A stretch of DNA of 7,740 nucleotides from Pseudomonadota bacterium (GTDB lineage Bacteria > Pseudomonadota > Alphaproteobacteria > UBA8366 > GCA-2717185). A program made the translations under genes and the position numbers. The notes under the pieces were generated by a model that was not told where the DNA came from, did no database searches, and worked only from the letters and a program-made list of their open reading frames with translations. Location of the stretch: the NCBI GenBank assembly GCA_027619655.1, contig JAQCHR010000164.1:1-7740 (forward strand). The letters run 5' to 3'. This document shows positions 6,011 to 7,740 of this stretch, one piece after another (the first letter of the stretch is position 1; each line of letters starts with the position of its first letter).

Positions 6011-7255
6011 ATGGAACAGTCGGGAAACAACCTGCGAATCAATGGCGCGCGGCTGTGGGACAGCCTCATGGAAATGGCCAGAATCGGCGCGACCGAAAAG
6101 GGCGGTGTTCGTCGTCTCGCGCTCACGGATCTTGACCGGGAATCGCGAGACCTGTTCCGGCGCTGGTGCGAGGCTGCGGGTTGTACCGTCACCCATGACG
6201 CCATGGGCAACATGTTTTCCAGGCGACCGGGGCGCAACAATTCGCTGCCCCCCATCGTCACCGGCAGCCATCTGGACAGCCAGCCAACCGGCGGAAAATT
6301 CGACGGCGCCTATGGTGTCCTGGCAGGGCTGGAGGTCGTGCGGGCGCTGAACGATGCCGGGCTGGAAACCGAAGCCCCCATCGAGGTCGCCGTCTGGACC
6401 AATGAGGAAGGCAGCCGCTTCGCCCCGGCCATGGTGGGGTCCGGAGTCCATGCCGGCATATTCACGCTCGAGCAGGCCCATGCCATTACCGATATCGACG
6501 GCAAAACCATGGGCGAGGAGCTGGACCGCATCGGCTACAGGGGCGAAGGCTGCGGCGGGCGGAATTTTGGCGCCTATTTCGAAGCCCATATCGAACAGGG
6601 CCCGATTCTGGAAGCTGAGAAACTGCCCATCGGCATCGTCACCGGGGCGCAGGCACAGCGCTGGTACGAGATTAACGTCACCGGTCAGGAAAGCCATGCG
6701 GGGCCCACCCCGATGGCGGTTCGCAAGGATGCCCTGGTCGGCGCATCAGCCCTTGTCCTGGCGGTCAACAGGATCGGCCACGACTTCCAGCCGGGCGCCT
6801 GCGCCACTGTCGGCATGATCGAATCCAGCCCGAACAGCCGCAATGTCATTCCGGGCAAGGTATTCCTGACCGTCGACCTGCGCCATCCCGATGACGCCAG
6901 GCTGGCCGACATGGACAGGGCCCTGCGCAAAGCCGCCACGGAAATTGCCGAAACATACGATCTCATTGCCGAGGTCGAACAGATATGGTCCTTCGCCGCA
7001 ACGCATTTCGATCCTGATTGCATCGCCGCCGTCCGCGCCGGTGCGGAAGCCGCAGGGTTACCGCATATGAATATCGTGAGCGGCGCAGGGCACGACGCCG
7101 TCTATATGGCGCAGGTCGCGCCGACGGCAATGATCTTCGTTCCGTGCGAGGACGGTATCAGCCATAACGAAATCGAAAACGCGGCGCCGGACGATATCGC
7201 CGCCGGATGCCAGGTCCTGCTGCACGCGATGCTGGAACGCGCCGGCGGACATTGA
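6011..7255 (+). CDS. Zn-dependent M20-type amidohydrolase (N-carbamoyl-L-amino acid hydrolase / beta-ureidopropionase / allantoate amidohydrolase family)
   Basis: This 414-residue enzyme has the family's usual length and belongs to the binuclear-metal carbamoyl-amidohydrolase group. It would cleave an N-carbamoyl amino acid or similar ureido compound to ammonia, CO2 and the amine in the cytoplasm. Expected metal and catalytic residues are present: H87-L-D89, D98 in GGKFDGAYG, E132-E133 in TNEEGSRF, H193 in HIEQGP and H385 in EDGISHNE. Dimer-lid and substrate features are also present: GQESHAGPTPM, NSRNVIPG, and GAGHDA with H361 and D362. The start is set by GGAGG at 6000-6004. Which substrate it prefers (hydantoin-derived, pyrimidine-derived or allantoate) cannot be settled. 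The lack of a dihydropyrimidinase or hydantoinase gene here leaves the pathway open. The upstream transporter may deliver the substrate; the membrane-protein gene starts 7 bp after its stop. Confidence 0.92.
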   Translation: MEQSGNNLRINGARLWDSLMEMARIGATEKGGVRRLALTDLDRESRDLFRRWCEAAGCTVTHDAMGNMFSRRPGRNNSLPPIVTGSHLDSQPTGGKFDGAYGVLAGLEVVRALNDAGLETEAPIEVAVWTNEEGSRFAPAMVGSGVHAGIFTLEQAHAITDIDGKTMGEELDRIGYRGEGCGGRNFGAYFEAHIEQGPILEAEKLPIGIVTGAQAQRWYEINVTGQESHAGPTPMAVRKDALVGASALVLAVNRIGHDFQPGACATVGMIESSPNSRNVIPGKVFLTVDLRHPDDARLADMDRALRKAATEIAETYDLIAEVEQIWSFAATHFDPDCIAAVRAGAEAAGLPHMNIVSGAGHDAVYMAQVAPTAMIFVPCEDGISHNEIENAAPDDIAAGCQVLLHAMLERAGGH

Positions 7256-7262
7256 TCCCGAC

Positions 7263-7740
7263 ATGACACGCCAGCGGCTGTTCTTTGCGCTCAAGCTGTG
7301 CATTTCCGTCGGCCTGCTTGGCTGGCTGATCGTACAGTTCGATTTCGCACCGGTCATGGCGGAAATGCGGGCAATGAAAACGGGCTGGCTCATCCTCGCC
7401 TTTGCCGTATTGATGTTGCATGGCTTTGTCAGCGCCTGGCGGTGGTGGGCGATCATGCGGCTGCAGGGAAGTGCCCCCGGCTATGGTCCGACGCTGAAAC
7501 TTTTCTTTATCGGCATGTTCTTCAACCAGACCCTCTCGACCACCCTGGGCGGCGATGCCGCGCGGGTATGGCTGTTGCGGGCCACCGGCATATCGACCGG
7601 CAAGGCAGCAACCGGGGTCGTACTCGAACGGGCGGCAGGCATGCTCTCAATGATGGCCTTGATTCCTGCTGCCATTCTATTCTCACCGCTGACCGGACCT
7701 GAAACCTGGCTTGCCATGATTGCCGCCGGGGTCTTTTTGG
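7263..7740 (+). CDS. lysylphosphatidylglycerol synthase TM / flippase-like membrane protein, 3' end beyond window
   Basis: The frame opening at ATG 7263 stays open for 159 codons to the window edge; no stop is reached. The protein is an integral membrane protein. Predicted helices lie near residues 7-26, 42-58 and 78-92, with another from about 124. The signature stretch N88-Q-T-L-S, then L95-G-G-D98-A-A-R101-V-W, followed by VVLERAAG at 119-126, is typical of the LPG_synthase_TM (PF03706, UPF0104) family. Full members run to about 300-350 residues. Family roles include lipid or lipid-linked glycan handling at the inner membrane, and the fused domain of MprF flips aminoacylated lipids; most bacterial stand-alone members are uncharacterised. 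The 7-bp spacing after the amidohydrolase stop suggests co-transcription, although the functions look unrelated. The glycosyltransferase nearby makes an envelope role attractive (inference). Confidence 0.87.
   Translation, partial: MTRQRLFFALKLCISVGLLGWLIVQFDFAPVMAEMRAMKTGWLILAFAVLMLHGFVSAWRWWAIMRLQGSAPGYGPTLKLFFIGMFFNQTLSTTLGGDAARVWLLRATGISTGKAATGVVLERAAGMLSMMALIPAAILFSPLTGPETWLAMIAAGVFL

Noticed and set aside
7298..7702. Closed open frame of 134 codons near the right edge
   Set aside because: It is in a different frame from the flippase-like gene starting at 7263, which shows conserved family motifs and simply runs off the window.

Overview
The window reads as chromosomal DNA from a GC-rich alphaproteobacterium, possibly Rhodospirillales-like. 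This placement rests on codon usage and on the style of the encoded proteins; no rRNA or phylogenetic marker is present. All seven genes I can support lie on the + strand. The first and last are cut by the window edges. I see no tRNA, rRNA, CRISPR array, insertion sequence or phage gene.

Layout: (1) 1-1767 is the 3' part of an NDP-forming acyl-CoA synthetase in which the ATP-grasp domain precedes the CoA-binding and ligase domains. (2) A 223-bp gap holds a possible promoter and a small hairpin. It is followed by a stand-alone CinA C-terminal/PncC-type amidohydrolase (1991-2476). (3) After a 127-bp AT-rich gap with two near-consensus CtrA-like boxes comes an unrecognised exported protein with a C-terminal membrane anchor (2604-3416). 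It is followed 18 bp later by a GT4 glycosyltransferase (3435-4610). (4) A major facilitator transporter follows, probably starting at a TTG codon (4675-5868). (5) A metal-dependent M20-type carbamoyl-amino-acid or ureido-compound amidohydrolase with a strong ribosome binding site comes next (6011-7255). (6) Seven bases later starts a membrane protein of the lysylphosphatidylglycerol-synthase TM/flippase-like family (7263 to the window end).

Two themes can be inferred. One is cell-envelope or exopolysaccharide work: the exported anchored protein, the GT4 enzyme and possibly the flippase-like protein. The other is small-molecule catabolism: the acyl-CoA synthetase, and a transporter followed by an amidohydrolase that could import and cleave a carbamoylated nitrogen compound. 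The most novel item is the exported 270-residue protein. It has no family I recognise, is visibly poorer in G+C than its neighbours, and sits directly upstream of a glycosyltransferase. No clearly new multi-gene system is evident; the rest is ordinary metabolic and envelope genome content.
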